From Phycisphaerales bacterium (GTDB lineage: Bacteria > Planctomycetota > Phycisphaerae > Phycisphaerales > SM1A02), in NCBI GenBank assembly GCA_029260575.1, contig JAJDDB010000004.1:434001-498000 (forward strand): a DNA stretch of 64,000 nt. Reading direction: 5' to 3'. Positions 62,652 through 64,000 of the stretch are shown one piece after another. The translations under genes and the position numbers were made by a program. Positions within the stretch are counted from its first letter, which is position 1. Every line of letters starts with the position of its first letter. The notes under the pieces are model-generated. The model was not told the origin of the DNA and did no database searches. It saw only the letters and a program-made list of their open reading frames with translations.

Positions 62652-64000
62652 ATGACTGGAGGAATCCTGAACACCGGCAGTGCGATATCCGATCAGCAAG
62701 GAATGATGAATGCTTCGTCCCAGGGTCCAATAATTTGTGATCTCGATGGCAGTCTGACATCGACGGACACGTTGCACGAATCATTCTTGAAGCTCATTCG
62801 CGAATCAGGTTTGCGTTCCATCTGGGCGGTGGCGCGATCGTTGCGTTCGAGTCGTGCGGCGATGAAACGCCACATCGCTGATCGAGCAATGCCGAACCCC
62901 GCGTTGTTGCCATACAACGAAAATGTCTTGGATTTCCTGAACGAACAGGCGAACAGCGGCAGAGCAGTCTGGCTGGCGACGGCGGCGGACCAGCGCATCG
63001 CTGAAGCCGTCGCAGCGCATCTTGGCATCTTTGAGCGTGTCATTGCCACGAACGGCGCGGAAAACATCAAAGGCCAGAAAAAGCTGGACGCCATACGCAG
63101 TGTCGTCGGCGAAGATGCATCTTTTGCATACGTCGGTGACAGCCGAAGCGACGTTCCAATCTGGAAAAACGCATCGCAGCGCGTTGGAGTTTTTGCAGGC
63201 GGGCGGCGGCCCGGCTGGGCATCGGACATTGCGTTCGATTCGATCGTTGCGCGGCGCAGTCGGCTTGGGGATCTCGTGCGCCTGATCCGACCGCATCAAT
63301 GGCTCAAGAATATGCTGCTGTTCGTGCCGCTCATTCTGTCGCATCAGTTGACTGATGTGGACAAACTTACCAGCGTCATAATGGGCTTCGTCGCATTTTG
63401 TTGTGCGGCATCATCGGTCTACATTTTCAACGACCTGCTCGATATCGAGGCCGATCGCAATCATCCATCGAAATCGTCGCGCCCGTTGGCTGCCGGATAC
63501 GTAGCCATTCCCAGAGCATTGCTGACGGCAGCCGTTCTTCTTGCTGTGTCGTGCAGTCTTGCCTGGTTTGTTCGGCCGATGTATCTGGGCATCATTCTTG
63601 GCTACATGCTGGTGACATCGATGTATAGCTACACCCTCAAACGCAGATTGCTTGTCGACGTTCTGTGCCTGGCGGCGCTATATTCACTGCGCATCTTTGC
63701 GGGCGGCATTGCTGCCACGGTCGAAGTTTCCAAGTGGCTGCTTGCGTTCTCGGTGTTCTTCTTCCTCAGCCTGGGGTTTGCCAAACGGTACGCAGAACTC
63801 TACCAGCAGCCTGAAGATGATCTGATCGAAAAGCGACGCAACTACACACGCGAAGACATGACAGCAGTGAGCCAGGCAGGTATCGCCTGCGGTATGGTGT
63901 CCGTGCTCGTCTTTGTGTTGTACTTGCAGGACAGCGCACACGAAGAGCTGTATCAGCGATCCGAATTGCTCTGGCTCGTTGCGCCGCTCATGCTCTACTG
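62652..64000 (+). CDS. HAD-like phosphatase fused to UbiA prenyltransferase (partial, runs off the window)
   Basis: At least 449 codons in one frame to the window end. The first part is a HAD domain: IICDLDGSLTSTDTLHES carries the D-x-D nucleophile and YVGDSRSDVPIWKNAS the metal-binding Asp. The second part starts RPHQWLKNMLLFVPLILS, then FNDLLDIEADRNHP-SKSSRPLAAG, the N-D-x-x-D-x-x-x-D-R-x-H-P-x-K motif of UbiA-family transferases; several membrane helices follow. This resembles decaprenyl-phosphate phosphoribosyltransferase-type enzymes. ATG 62652 is used; ATGs at 62703 and 62706 sit too close to the aagga for good spacing. It may serve lipid-carrier or wall glycan synthesis. Confidence 0.85.
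   Translation, partial: MTGGILNTGSAISDQQGMMNASSQGPIICDLDGSLTSTDTLHESFLKLIRESGLRSIWAVARSLRSSRAAMKRHIADRAMPNPALLPYNENVLDFLNEQANSGRAVWLATAADQRIAEAVAAHLGIFERVIATNGAENIKGQKKLDAIRSVVGEDASFAYVGDSRSDVPIWKNASQRVGVFAGGRRPGWASDIAFDSIVARRSRLGDLVRLIRPHQWLKNMLLFVPLILSHQLTDVDKLTSVIMGFVAFCCAASSVYIFNDLLDIEADRNHPSKSSRPLAAGYVAIPRALLTAAVLLAVSCSLAWFVRPMYLGIILGYMLVTSMYSYTLKRRLLVDVLCLAALYSLRIFAGGIAATVEVSKWLLAFSVFFFLSLGFAKRYAELYQQPEDDLIEKRRNYTREDMTAVSQAGIACGMVSVLVFVLYLQDSAHEELYQRSELLWLVAPLMLY

Overview
The window reads as chromosomal DNA from a free-living planctomycete of the Phycisphaerae type. Two exported proteins (about 21.2-23.7 kb and 44.8-45.6 kb) carry the dockerin-like signature of that group, a D-x-N-x-D-G-x-V stretch followed by an F-D-L-L-x-L-L-x-x-W core, in one case ending in W-G-D-C. 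A sigma factor with its partner, a DUF1573 protein and a planctomycete-like ABC/SPFH locus fit the same picture. Genes are densely packed on both strands. No rRNA, tRNA, insertion sequence, prophage or CRISPR array was seen.

Layout. 0-9.1 kb: metabolic and cell-surface genes: the end of kbl, a BtpA-family protein, an S9 peptidase, an M20 deacylase coupled to hutF, an ATP/ADP-translocase-like carrier, a flavin-reductase-fold protein, and two small proteins of unknown role. 9.4-15.5 kb: a SUF iron-sulfur operon, sufB-sufC-sufD-sufS-sufU, then a LapA-like membrane protein and a sufT-like gene. 15.8-20.9 kb: an ECF-type sigma factor coupled to a probable anti-sigma factor, a pseudopilin-like protein, a DUF1573 protein, a stand-alone receiver and ispD. 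21.1-41.7 kb: a long one-directional exopolysaccharide cluster. It has an exported beta-helix protein, Wzx-like flippase, QueC-like PP-loop enzyme, pyruvyltransferase, six glycosyltransferases, NodB deacetylase, FemAB/GNAT protein, ligase/polymerase, sulfotransferase, asparagine-synthase-like amidotransferase and an Alg14/Alg13 pair.

41.7-45.6 kb: uvrA (minus strand), then a secreted dockerin-like protein whose C-terminal repeat is interrupted by an in-frame TAG. 45.7-57.5 kb: a membrane-complex locus: a divergent ABC-2 permease, three consecutive SPFH (HflK/HflC-like) proteins, an ABC ATPase, a second permease with the same signature, and a 658-residue protein of unknown function. 57.5-61.6 kb, minus strand: a ClC channel, rnpA, yidD and an FAH-family gene in one tight run, preceded by a lipoprotein alpha/beta hydrolase. 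61.7-64 kb: rpoZ, a single-domain phosphopantothenoylcysteine decarboxylase, and a HAD-UbiA fusion that runs off the end.

How the parts work together. The SUF operon is a complete cluster-assembly set with a SufU-type sulfur acceptor rather than SufE. The polysaccharide cluster has export, polymerisation and decoration genes, but the initiating phosphoglycosyltransferase and outer-membrane export proteins are not in the window. The SPFH/ABC locus and the PP-loop enzyme are the best candidates for undescribed biology. The interrupted dockerin gene is the sharpest single anomaly.
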